Shown: one piece after another, positions 45,284 to 57,178 of the stretch
Layout of the letters: each line of letters opens with the position of its first letter
Numbering within the stretch: the first letter of the stretch is position 1
Assembly (NCBI GenBank): GCA_014529385.2
Contig: CM043945.1
Span: forward strand, 141,588,241-141,652,240
Reading direction: 5' to 3'
Source of the DNA: Adiantum capillus-veneris
Taxonomy: Eukaryota > Streptophyta > Polypodiopsida > Polypodiales > Pteridaceae
DNA: 64,000 nt
The notes under the pieces: model-generated
Database searches by the model: none
Told to the model about the DNA's origin: nothing
The model's input: only the letters and a program-made list of their open reading frames with translations
Position numbers and translations under genes: made by a program

Positions 45284-48077
45284 TCTGTGTGAGGAGAATC
45301 ACAAGCTGTCAGGATTTTCCCTTCGCAATCAATTGCATTGAGACTTTTAGTAAAAAATAGTTCAAAAGTTAAAACTGATCATAACTTGAACAAATTTCAT
45401 CCATTCTTGTTCATATTTCACCAGTGGGACTAGGAAGACTAGAGCTATGACTGATAAAAATCTGAGTCAGTTCTGGGTCTGAGTACACCGATCGCGATCG
45501 TAGAACAGAGGCCAAATTTTGATTTGATCATATGAGTGGGTTGCTGATAGTTGGAGGGTCATTTTGGGCCACTATGTGTGTCATTTGAACCACTTTTGAG
45601 TTTACAAGTCCCATTTTTGGATTACAAGGGAGTTTTGGACTAGACTCTGACTTTTCATGAGTTTTTGATGTCCAAATGGCTTGAAACTTGGTTGGTGACT
45701 TGAACAAGATGTATACGGGGGATCTGATGGGTTTTTGTCAAAATCTGAAGCTGAGGTACACCGATCGCGATCGTAGTACAGAGGCCAAATTTGGTGGAAA
45801 TTAGATGTTCATGAACTCCTATTCTTGCCTAGCCCACTAATGATTTATTTCCAAGTTTGGACTTAAAATGAACAACTTAGAGAAATTTTTCATTGTTTGA
45901 CTATATTTTACTAAGGCTAACCATATTTGGTTTTCCTAATGAATTTAGGTTGGATCTTGGAGTTAATTGAAGTTAGTTTTAGAGCTCCCACTGCTTCCAT
46001 GATGTTCTGCTACCATCAGCCTATTCCATTGTCTGATTTTGACCTTATCAGGCACTTTATACCCTGTCTTAGGAGGTTTTCCAGATTTGTGCATTTTTTA
46101 GGCATTCCTTGGATCTCCATGTGATATTTGAGCAGCCCTAAGTAACCTTTTGGTCTTTGGCATTGGCTCGGCTCCAATTCTATCTTTATGTGATCATTCG
46201 AGACTGAAACGACTATATCTACACTTGTAGGAGATTCTGAGACCCATTCGAGGGTTTCTACAACTGTTCTGACTCTTAGTCGGCCAAGTGTACCTTTCAA
46301 ACCATCCATCAATATTTTTAACAGGATTTTGGCATTTGTAGGTCAAATTTTTCCCTTTTGGTTGTGTTTGACAAATTGGGCGCATTCCCTAAGAAAAATT
46401 TGTGCATTTTCCTTGAAAATTCAAGAGAGAGTACTTTTAACTGAGTTCCAAACATGGACCAAGTCAAAAGTTGCAAAATCTGCATCCGGAGGCACCGATC
46501 GCGATCGTACCATGGAGGCCAAATTTGGTTTTGACACCAGCAGGTTGTAGGCGAGGCTGAGGGGGAGTGTTTTACATTTTCTGTCCCAGTTCTTGTCAGT
46601 GAGGTACACCGATCGCGATCGGTGTACCACCACCAAATTTGGTTTTGACCACATGGCTTTGTTCCTAACCTTATGGGGAGCACATTGATGTGTTCTGTGG
46701 CTGAAAAAATTTTTGTATGGATGCCTCTAAGGGCCCTCGACCTCTTTCACCCGATCCGACTTTGATTCGATCCCTTCGCCCGTTTGTGCAATGATTCGCG
46801 CTTGCATGCATAATAGACTTGATCTTTACTTGATAGGGAACATACCTGTGAAATCTGGTGTGAAATGCTGGCTCCAACCGTCCGTACGGGGTAGAAATAT
46901 GGCAGCTCGCTCTAGGTCAAAAAAGCTCTCTCCTTCTCTCTCAACAGGTGAAAATGAACAATGAGCTAGAATTTGGCCTATCTGACCTATATCTTCCCGA
47001 GATTTTCGTGACACTGGGTTGATTTTTCTCACCTTTGATCCCGATGTAATTTGCATACCACTTGTGGATCGAACCGTTTGTCATTCTGGTGTCGTATGAC
47101 CATTTGATGCGATTTTGGCGAAATGTAGTCATGATCATTGAGGTCGAAATTTGACATCTTCAGATTAGCTTCATATCTTCCATGCTTGATAACCATATCA
47201 TGATACTTCGGTGTTTGCTTCCAGAACTTGATTCCGACACTTGTGAGCGAGATTTTTTAATTTTTGATGTTTTATGAGCGAAAATCAAACACAATAAAAT
47301 GAAAATACTTATTAACTGGCGAAACTTAGCCAAAATTATTATACTCACCCCTAAGCATATATTTTCTCTAGAAGCATCCCAATGCTCCGAATTTGTCATT
47401 ACAGCTCATTATTATGCTAGTCGGATGATACAAAAATACGCAAAAAAAAGTCAGGTTTTGATCGAATATGTTCAAAATTGAACTCTAAATAATGAAAAAA
47501 CACACGCATTATGTACATATATACACATTGGACCCCTTAATGGCCTTGATTGTTTCTAGATTCATCAATTACTCCCCCCTTCCTTGTCTGAGTCGTCCCG
47601 GACGAAGGGTTGGTGCATGTGCATGGGTTTTGAACTCTGTGTCTATGCATGGCCGTGTAATGTGGCCCTATTCTGATGTTTGAGACAATGGGGTGGGTAA
47701 CAATATGCTGTGCAAGATGTGGGAACTGAATATAGTTTTCAGTGGCTTTTAATGGTGAGGGTAGCTATTTATGAAACATGAGAGCTTGCAGTTGAATTGC
47801 TCTTTCCTTGATTGTGGGTGTTGTCTTGGCAACTATTTTTGGAACCTATTTATATGTATTTTGTTGCATCTTTACAGGATTTGCTTTAGTTTTCACAGGT
47901 TTCCATTGCCATTTGGGTTTCCTCGAGCTCTGGCGTTGCAACTTTAGTGTTTTTTGGTTGCCATTTCCACTTTGGAGTAACTTCTGAAGGTTTTGGAGAG
48001 GATGCTGCTTCCGTCTGGAGTTTGTCCTCAGGTAGCCATATCTTGCTTGGTTTGTTGGTCAGCAATGTTTTCTTTAT
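45284..48077 (-). other. element A non-coding spacer with palindromic CGATCGCGATCG motifs
   Basis: 2.8 kb with no long sense ORF. Four copies of (GG)TACACCGATCGCGATCG lie at 45483, 45756, 46493 and 46602, each followed within about 15 bp by GCCAAATTT. The surrounding sequence resembles the leader/LTR units that carry the same motif, so spacer and leader probably derive from the same amplified unit. Confidence 0.7.
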
Positions 48078-48640
48078 CTAGACCTTCCGAATAACCTTTG
48101 GTGGTGTTTTTTGTTGATTAATCGGTTGCTTATTGGCGAGGGGGATACTTGGCCATGAGTTATTTATTTTGGAGAATGGAGTCATGTACACGTTAGAGTC
48201 ATGTGTGTACCTTAACGCATGTTCTGACCATTCAGTGACTGCATTGTACGTTCTCATCCATGGAACTTCCAAGCATATTGATTCTCTGATTTCGTCGTCT
48301 TTCATGACGAAAAATTGATGAGGACAACTATTTCCATCAAGATTGATTGGTAAGTTTACTATCCCCAATGTTGTCATTGTTGCACGTTTGCTACTTGTAC
48401 ATCACGTGTGGATTGCACGAGGGGTTCATCTGTAAGCATCCTGTAAGTGGAGAAGTTGACCGCATTGACTCTTTCTCCTGTGTTAATCAATGCTCGCTGA
48501 TACCTGCCCTGCGGGAGTCTGACATTGATGCGAACATCGATTCCTGGCTCATCAGTTTGAATCATAGACAAAGGAATTTGATCCCTGTCTGCTGGTGGAG
48601 GAATTCTTTGTTTTTGTAAGGTTTGTTTTCTTTTTAAAAT
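48078..48640 (-). pseudogene. element A second retropepsin-like domain, catalytic Asp replaced by Asn
   Basis: After the integrase C-terminal domain and a Lys/Arg-rich linker, the frame 48760-48374 followed by 48377-48078 (one frame change) reads VRINVRLPQGRYQRALINTG, then VNAVNFSTYRML, GIVNLPINLDG, and VPWMRTYNAV. This is the retropepsin order of flap, (D)TG, helix and the (G)RPWLRxxNAV end motif. The catalytic triplet is NTG rather than DTG, so it cannot be an active aspartic protease as written. The element's first protease (53339-52974) is different in sequence. A protease-like fold after integrase is unusual for gypsy elements. Confidence 0.6.
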
Positions 48641-50240
48641 CCTGACTTTGGCCTCCTCCTGCGCTTGAGCTTTTGTTTCTTTTGCTTTGTCCTTACGCTC
48701 CTTCGCATTTTGGCAAGCATCTCTGTGGTTAGTGGTAAGTTGTATTTCTTTAGTCTGCAACCACTAATCAAGCTAGGCATTTCCTCTCCCTCTAGTGTCG
48801 CAAGTTTGATGGAACCGCTAGATGATATGTCATGAATCACATAGGGTCCATTTCCTCGCTTTTTGAGTTTTTGAGAATGTTGTTTCAGGGTATACATTAA
48901 GACGTAATCCCCAGTATAGCAAATTCCTTGCTGATAACATGTTGATCAAAGAATGATTTCATGTTTCGTTTTTGCGCGTAGATAGATGCAACGGCTCTCA
49001 ATCTAGTTTCATCCAGTTTTTTCAGGACATCTATCTGATTGGATAATGCATGACCCGTCCATTCTAATTGTTTAGCGACTCGAAGCGTGGGAATAAGGAA
49101 TTCAAGTGGAAAGATCGCTTGAATTCCATATACCATGTTGAATGGATTCATCCCGATGGATGTTTTGTAAGCTACTCGATATGCCCATAAAGCTGAATGC
49201 AGCTTTGATCCCAGTCAGCTCTCGATTCGCCGACAATTTTGGTGAGAATTGTCACCAAAATTTTATTCGTACTTTCTGCTTGGCCGTTCGCTTGTGGGTG
49301 ATAGGGGGTGGACTTCCTGTGAATTACCATGAATTCGGCCAATAGGAATTCGATCACTTCATTGATGAAGTGAGTGCCTCTATCGCTCACGAGATCAATT
49401 GGTAAGCCATATCTGGTGAAAATGTTCTCATACAAAAACTGTGCTGTCGTTTTTGCATCATTTCTGGCTGTTGCTTTAGCTTCCACCCATTTTGTTAGAT
49501 AATCTGTTGCCACAATAATGTATTGAGCGTGCGTTTTATATCCCGGAGGCGCTATCGGTCCTACAAAATCTATTCCCCATTTCGCAAACGCTCTTGCCCC
49601 CCATCATTGGCCTTAAGGGCATATCATCTCGCACTCTAGGAATTTTTGTTTTCTGGCAATCGTCACATCGTTTCACAAACTCTTCCGCGTCCATGAATAG
49701 TGTAGGCCACCATATGCCTGCAAAGAATTGCTTTGGCTGTTTTATCAGTTGAGAAATGTCCACCAGCTTGTCCGTTGTGTACTTGCTCTAAGATAGGAAT
49801 GTATTCCTCTTCAGTCGCGCACATTCTCAATTGATTGTCTTTTCCCCTCTTATAAAGAGTGTCCTCAATCAGTACATAGTTTTCTGCCTTTTTCATGATC
49901 GTTTTGATTCGTGATCTACTCATCCCCTCAGGCAGTATCCTGGTGGTGATGTATTCAACAATGTAGTTACTCCATCGGGGTGCTACAGATAATCTGAATA
50001 GAGTCGCGTGCTCTATTGTCTTTTGAAGTATGCATTTAACACAAGATTTGACATGCATATGAACACTATGTCTCATTTTCGGCCAATACATACCCATTCT
50101 CATCAATCTCTAATACATCTGTGCATGCCCATTGTGAATTCCCTTTGTTTGTACATGAGCTTGGTTTAGGTATAATTCCCGTTCACTCGATTCAACACAA
50201 AGCCTAAGGATTTGATCCGATCCTTGTTTGTATAGCCTGC
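48634..50240 (-). pseudogene. element A integrase with two successive zinc-binding domains
   Basis: The first zinc-binding domain begins at the end of the RT ORF and crosses a TAG at 50110: LYKQGSDQILRLC...HNGH...GMYWPKM...CVKC. About 115 residues later a second follows: LYKRGKDNQLRMC...VHNGQAGGH...GIWWPTL...CDDCQ. The catalytic core has VATDYLTKWVEA, LVSDRGTHF and NGQAEST (D, D, E), with frameshifts at about 49720, 49600 and 49160. C-terminal domain: NMVYGIQAIFPLE, then GPYVIHDI and a highly basic end. Integrase normally joins the cDNA to chromosomal DNA; it is inactive here because of frameshifts. Both zinc domains keep the H/H/C/C spacing. Confidence 0.75.
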
Positions 50241-52695
50241 CCGCCAACATTACCAATGATCTGGATGCTGCAATGGTAGATGGTTGTCTTGTCACATTCA
50301 TTGACCCAATAGTCAGCAAAGGAATTACATCCTCGCTCCATCTTGGAACCATTTCTATGTTGAAAAGATATGCATCTGGCAAGTCATCATCAACTCCTAC
50401 AGGGTTTTCTCCATGCATCATTCTAGATAAATGATCCGCTCTTTGGTGTGTAGTTCCTTTCTTGACCACTACTGTGAAGTCAAACTCGAGCAGTATGATG
50501 AACCATTGAACAATTCTCCCCGTACTGCAAGGTTTGTTTACTAAGTACAGCAGTGCTTGGTGATCAACGAAGAATACAAATTTATTAAAAAGTAAGTAGT
50601 GTCTAAACTTTTTCACCGCATAGACCATACCCAATCCCTCCCTCTCAGTTTTCGTGTAATTCTTCTCTGCATTGTTCAATTGTCTACTAGAGTAACTTAT
50701 TGGAAAATCCATGTTGTTCTCCCCAGGTTGTGCAAGTATGCATCCTATTGCACACGCTGATGCATCTACGTGGATGTGAAAGATCCTCTCCCAATCCGGA
50801 GCCTTCAAAATTGGAGCGGAAATTAATCTCTGTTTCAAATTTTGAAAAGCTTCCTCGCACTCCTTTGTCCACTCAAATTTATTTATCAGTGCGTAAAGTG
50901 GTTTTGCAATTATAGCATATGAGTAGATAAATCTGCGATAATATCCACAATGGCCTATAAATGCCTGAATCTCCTTTACCTTTACTGGTCGTGGTAGATC
51001 AACAATGACGCTAATCTTCTCCATGTCTGCCAAAATACCGTTTTTGGACACTATATGTCCCAATATTTTGCCTTGTCTTACCATGAAGACACATTTCTCT
51101 GGATTCAGGCAAATCCAATACAGTCTGCATTTTTCGAACACCTTTGTCCAGTGCTCTAAGTGCTCTACTCTTACAAGGGAGTGAACACACAGGTCATCCA
51201 TGTAAATTTCTAAGAATTGTCTTAGATATTCTTTAAAGGCATGACCCATGAGCCTTTGAAACATGGCTCGTGCATTTGTGAGGCCAAAAGCCATTACCCG
51301 GAATGCAAAAATATCCCATTCGGTTGCGAAAGCCATTTTGTGCTGATCCTCAAGCTTTATTGCGAGTTGTTTATAACCCGAAAAGCCATCTAAGAAGCTA
51401 TAAGCCTCTTTACCTACCACCCTTTCTATTACATGATCAGTAATGGGTAGGGGATAGTTGTCTCGAATTGTAGCAGCGTTTACTTTCTTGAGATTGACGC
51501 ACACTCTCAACTTTTCATTTTTCTTCGGGACCACCACAATCGATGAAACCCAATCGGTGTGCTCAATTTCATAAATAAACTCTGCCTCCTTAAGTTTATC
51601 TATCTCCTCCTTGATCTTTTTCACAAACGTTTCATTGTAAGTATAGGGACGTTGTCTGCTGGGTTTGGTGTCGTTCTTAAGGGTTATTGTGTGTTGACAG
51701 ATACTTGGATCCACACCCTTAAGATCTTTATATGACCATACAAATACATCTCTATACTGTTTAAGAGTAGCTACCAAAATCTTTTCCTCTTCTTCAGTAA
51801 GATCAGTGGCAATATATGCAAGTTTTGGATCTTCTCCTGGCTCCGCTAGATCTATTTGTTTGGCTTTCTCAGGACCGTCATATGATGTACCCGGTTCCTT
51901 CAGTTCTCTCATTGGTTGTTGTACTATGATTTTTCTATCTTGTATGGTATATTTCTTATAATGGGACGGTGCATCCATCTTGTCAGAATTGGTGTCCTCA
52001 TTTGTTTCAAAGTCAGTCGTCCATATATCTTTGAGTGTTCGCTTAAGCTTATTGTACTCTATTTTCCTCTCTGTTTTGGTCATTCCAGACTGTGTTTTCC
52101 CCCCTTTTTGCGACTTAGTCATTTGCTTCTCGTTTCTGTTCTTCTTGTTGTTTTTCCGCGGTTTAGTCTTGATAAACCGGCCAGTGACCTTGTCTTTGAC
52201 ACAATCATCAGCTTTGACAAGCTTTAGATATCTCGTTCTGTCATCGACAAGAGGCATCGGATTATGCTTTTTCATCCTTGATTTTTTAGTTCTCTTGGAT
52301 TTTTACCGCTCTTGTCGACTAGGTTTTTGGTTAAGAAACTCGTAAAACTTGTCCTGTCTTGACCTGTGTTTCCTATTCGTCTCTGATGCGCTTGATCTTT
52401 CATCATCAGCCTCTATCAGTTGGATTTCATCGTCCAGTGATGGAAGGTCACAGCATAATGAATCCGTGAATTCCTCCTCTGTTTGATTTCTATCGATCAC
52501 CACAGATATCTCATCAATGATTCTTTTACACTCGGTCTCACGTGGTAGTTCTTCTTTTTCCTCGCTCTTTAATCCTGACTCAAGGATGACGCTAGCCATT
52601 TGCAACGTTACTAGGTCGTATCCTTCTTCGTCACAAAATTTCATGGGTGTACATTCATTAACACATATGTCCAAGGTTGACAATATTGAGTCCAC
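50241..52695 (-). pseudogene. element A reverse transcriptase and RNase H
   Basis: Open from 52275 apart from the TAG at 50110; the upstream in-frame stretch 52695-52303 (acidic linker) is separated by one stop at 52303. RT: FIYEIEHTDWVSSIVVVPKK, LPITDHVIERVVG, FGLTNARAMFQRL and the catalytic box YMDD near 51190. RNase H: HVDASACAIGCIL and TKTEREGLGMVYAVKKFRHYLL, keeping the first catalytic Asp. No second archaeal-type RNase H was seen, unlike element 1. In the intact element this enzyme copies the RNA from the tRNA primer. Confidence 0.9.
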
Positions 52696-52715
52696 CCGAA
52701 TGGCTCAAATAAATG

Positions 52716-54281
52716 TTATGGGAAAGGTTCTGGGAAATAAGCTTCATCTTCTACGGATCTTTCCAAAACGCATTCCTCTTTGATTATCTCCCCACAATCA
52801 GATGCTCCACACATCCAGACATGCTCTTTTGTTTGTATCCATGCAGGCATTTCTTTTTCATTTACACTGGTCGAATTAAACACTTGCACTGGTGTTTTTT
52901 CCACGTCTCTATAGCTGTGATCCTTCATGTTGAATTTCATTATTAGCTCTTCGTGCCTTAGGTAGATTTGGTCCTACCCCCAATCTTGTATCATTTTGAG
53001 TTGACGGATAAAAGGTCGTCCCAAAATAATGTCAAAGTTGTTCGTTTTCCCGAAATCCACAACAGCAAAGGTGTGCTCATAGTTAATTCCACACGAAGTT
53101 ACAACTATTTGGTCCAAGATTCCCAATGGTCTCTCTACATACCTATCTACGAGTTGTAGTTTCATTCTCGTTTTCCTGAGAGCTGGATGGCCCCACTTCT
53201 CCCAGATTTTCTTTGTAGCAATCGCCACTCCCGCTCCACTGTCTAGGATAGCTATCGTTTTCATGTCCTGGTATTCCACAGGTAGGGTCGTATTCCCCTC
53301 CTCACCTTCACAGTAATCTCCGACCTTGTTTATGGGCACTGGTTGAGCTTTGGGTTGACTTTTCTGTTTGTTTTATTCTCCCGTAGGGTTTGTCAGAAGA
53401 GGAATCTTTACTCCCTTGTGCTCCAAATGTTTCCCCATGTCTTGCCATAAGTGTGGTCTGACTCTCAAGAGTTCGGACAATGTGATTGTGCATGTTATAG
53501 GTGTCGACAGCATATCTTGAAGACTCTTTAAGTCAACCATATGTGGAATAGATCTTATCTGGGATGGAACTAACCTTATGTCCGATTGTGCCTCATGTTC
53601 ACCTATAAATGACGGGAGGGTTTTCAAGGATTGGGCTTTGCTTTCCACCGAAATCTCCGTTCCCGCATCCCCATACAGCAATTGTATATCGGCTGGACAA
53701 AATCCGTTATCCAGGTTAATCTCAGGAATTGGAGCAGACTGAAACGTCGCGCTCCCGTTCTTTCTGTTTCTAATGGTTTCCCATAAGTGTTGTGGCCATT
53801 GTTCTTCAACTTTTGGAGTTGGCATCATCGTCATTGACTTAGCGTCATCAGTCGTTTTTGGCACCACTCGATGATTCAGCGACAATATTATTTCAGGCAT
53901 GGGTTCGTTTACTTGTTTTGGTTCATCAGTTTTTAGTTTTTCTCGCTCTTTATGAATCAAAACTTCTTATTCTGGGGTTGTAACCATCTTAGGTTCCATC
54001 AACGCCTGGGCTGTTTCAATGAGGTGTTTACACATTTCTAAACGCTTCGTTTCCACTTCTGGTTGAGGATGAGTTAACCATCTTTGCTCTAAAGTTTGGT
54101 TTGTTTTTAGCCTTGCTTCGTACGCTTGTAATAGAGCATCTAACGGCTCTAGCACTTTGTCAACCAAGACCGATCCTCCCGAGGACTTTTTTTTTTGGCT
54201 TGCTGTTATCCTCAGTAGTCCTACTCTCTCTCTCTTGTTTGAGTTGCTCCTTCGTTTCATGAAATTCGTTTTGCATGGCAA
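52716..54281 (-). pseudogene. element A protease region
   Basis: One frame from 54281 to 52716 with stops at about 53964, 53373, 52974 and 52716. The N-terminal 300 codons are a polar linker. The retropepsin (53270-52980) reads AILDSGAGVAIATK with DSG as catalytic triplet, FDIILGRPFIRQL near the end, and QDWG. A Cys-rich acidic linker follows before RT. It is out of frame with gag by one base near 54290 and with RT near 52710. Confidence 0.75.
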
Positions 54282-54315
54282 TTTGGCTATTCACCCTTCT
54301 TGTTTTCATCCTGTC

Positions 54316-56028
54316 TCATTTCGCCTTCCAGGATTTTCTCTGGGTTCTCATGGATAAGCTTTCATTTTCTGTGGGTATAGGCAACTCTACCCTTTCCTCC
54401 ATGGGCTCGTTTTTCCTTAAGTCCTTGGCTTGGGCTCTGGTTATCGCATTGATTTGGATCATTGGATCGGTTTCTGATCCGCTGCTTGCATTTGGTATCA
54501 CCCCCACTATATTCATAGTCGCTTTTCCCTTGTTGTCCGGATTTTTTGGGCAATCTGGCAATATGTGATTCACACCACATCCATCACAAAACCCAAAAAA
54601 TTTCACTCTTTCGTATTTGAAAGGACAGTTACACTCCCAATGATCTGTACTTCCACAGCTATAGCGCTGTCCAATTGGTGTTCGATTTTGAGGAGGTGGT
54701 CCCATAGGTTGTCGCGCTCTATTAGGATACCCTCTTGGTTTGTAAGTCTGGTTCGCAATGAACATTAACGTTCTTTTGTCTATCAAATATTGATCTCTCG
54801 AAGGTTGTGCTACATACGTTGGTGGTGCCATACCCTCGCTACTTTCCCATGGTTGATATGCTTTGTCTACGTACATTTGTGATTCAGGTTTTGTTGTGTA
54901 AGGCTCATTCGGCTCCTCATAATAAGAAACTTGAAGTGTACTATTTGTTCCTGGTGATGCTTCACATGGTTGAGCATACCTAATCATGGCCCTATTTTCC
55001 TCTGGTAATGGAGGTTCTTGACCCAATACAAGTTGAGGTATATCTGCTCCTGCTTCCAAATTCATATTTGGTCCCACTTGATATCTTGGAGGAGGTGGTT
55101 GGGATGGTCTTGCTGGAGGCCCATACGGTCTTTCCCTCACATAGTTTTTGTTATAAAAACATTCTTCCGTGCTATGATTCGTCCATTTTTGTTCTATGGC
55201 GCACCATTTTAGTACTCGTCCATTCGCAACTAGTACTTTCGGCTGCTGAGTGCACCACGTTGTCGGATGATCCCCCCCACATGTGTCACACTTCCTCGTC
55301 TGAGGCTATCTCATCACCGGATTCGATCTCATATGTTGCAGCATTCTCTTCGTTACCTCCTCTATCAATTGATCAGCTGTCGGCATCAAGGATGCCTGGG
55401 CATATTTCTTGGTAGAGGGTTCTCTTTTAATCGATGAAGAGCCACTGGTTACTGAATCAGTATCCTCTGACACTTCCCCATATGCTTTGCAGTGATCGAC
55501 AAGATATAACGCTTCCCTTGTAACCTGTTGAAACGTGCTACAGGCTTTCAAGTGAAGGTCCTTTTTCAAGGTTTCATTCCTAAGTCCTTCGACAAAGAGC
55601 ATAGACAATCTCTCGTCCTGCGGTAATTCTCTCCTCAGGCACCTCTCAATGTATTGCTTGAATCTCAAGGTTGCTTCCTTCACTTTTTCATTCTCCCTTT
55701 GTTTAAAAGCGTATATCTGCGATACAGTATTATGCTTTATACCCCGTTTTGAGAGTTCTTCTGCGAACTCGCACAATACATGTTCAATATTCGGACAAGT
55801 TTCAGGGTTTAAAGGTTGAAACCACGTTAAGGCCGTCCCTTCCAAGGTCAGCCCGAATCCCTCATATTGAGTATGGAAGTCAGTGATCTGTTCTGCTCTT
55901 AAGACTTGCTTAAAGAGCGATACATGGGCATATGGATCCCCCGATCCGCTATACTTCTTTGGCATGCACTTCGCTACTTGGGATGGTCTGATCCGTCTAT
56001 GGTCTGCGGTCAATCTCATTGCTCCCAT
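54316..56028 (-). pseudogene. element A gag with zinc knuckles
   Basis: A gag domain at 56028-55500 (PKKYSGSGDPYAHVSLF, GTALTWFQPL, FKQRENEKVKEATLRF) is followed by knuckle CDTCGGDHPTTWC just after a TAG at 55306, a Pro/Gln-rich stretch (55140-54760), and two more Cys-rich motifs: RYSCGSTDHWECNC, where the first knuckle Cys appears replaced by Arg, and CDGCGVNHILPDC. It is in frame with the upstream ORF after a TGA at 56047 (CGA would fit). It forms the element's nucleocapsid in intact relatives. Confidence 0.82.
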
Positions 56029-56046
56029 GTCTCGACTTAATCGTTC

Positions 56047-57178
56047 TCATGCATCAGGGAGGTCGTAGGTTGCTCTCGTTGGCTCTCCCGCCCCAAATCT
56101 ACTACTAGGAGGAAAATGTGATGGGGTGGCTGCAAATGTCGGACCTACACCCGTATGTGTAGAGATGGGAACCGCACCACCTCGATTCGTAGCCATTGAT
56201 TCTCTGGAATGTAATGTCCCCATGGGGCTTGGCATCGAATAATGAGGTCGACTGAAACAATCAACTACATGACTCCTCCCTCCTCCTGCGGTGGTCAACG
56301 TTTCTGGCATGACAGTTATAGAGGCTGGTCTTAGAGGGCTTGGAGTGACATAGTACTGGTGAAGTGGTCCCCCAAAGTACTTATATCCTTCCAATTCTCT
56401 TTTATCGATTGTTGCTGCATATCGTCTTCCATACTTGTCGTATGATGCAATTTTCGTTTCCGCTCCCTCTGTGTAGGTGAAGACATAAAGTCTTTTCCGC
56501 TCAGTCATCTCCCCGACGTAGGGTTCCTCGCATCTATAATAGAGATCTTGCTCTCCATTATTATACTTGTATAACCCCAAGTAGACATTATCTGTGTTGA
56601 TTCTCAACGTTTCGTTTTCTCGCCTTAATCTCGCATTAGGTAAGCTCATTGTTGGAGCCCTTCCCTCATGTTCCTCGTCTATTTAGGCTTTTGTGCCCAT
56701 CAATCCCCACTTGTCTACAATGTTAGGATTCAGGACTACCAAGTACATGATACCCTCGTCATCTAGGTACATGTCTCCGCTATAGCTCACAGGCACTAAG
56801 TCCCTGAACTCACTTGGTCTCTCTTCTATTTTCACACAGTAGCCGTCCATACCATCTTTGTATATCTAGGCACTATATATACTTAATGAACAATAGCTTT
56901 AGTGCGGCCGAGGGGTCCAATGGTCCTGCTGCCATGTTTCCTCTCCCGTTTAGTTTTATTTGTCCCAAGTGTTCTGCGAAATACTCGGAAGATCTCTCTG
57001 AAGAAGTGTCGAAAATGACTTCTTCAAGGATCGTCTCTAACGGTTGCACTATCCCTTGGTTTACACTATCCTCCGTCGATGCAACACTCGTTTGATCCGC
57101 TAATTTTAGGTGTCTGGTGTTGATTTGTTTCCCGATCTCAAAAACATGAAGAAAGTGGGATTTACTGACTAAATCCAA
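56047..57178 (-). pseudogene. element A upstream ORF (before gag)
   Basis: 57178-56873 encodes an N-terminal segment starting MDLVSKSHFLHVFEIGKQI; its first 36 codons lie in the region shared with the second leader. After a frame change and TAG/TAA stops, the frame continues through an acidic part (GDMYLDDEGIMYLVVLNPN) to 56649-56047 (MSLPNARLRRENETLRI ... ERKRLYVFTYTEG). No domain recognised. Its last part is in frame with gag, so it may be the gag N-terminal extension rather than a separate protein. Confidence 0.5.
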
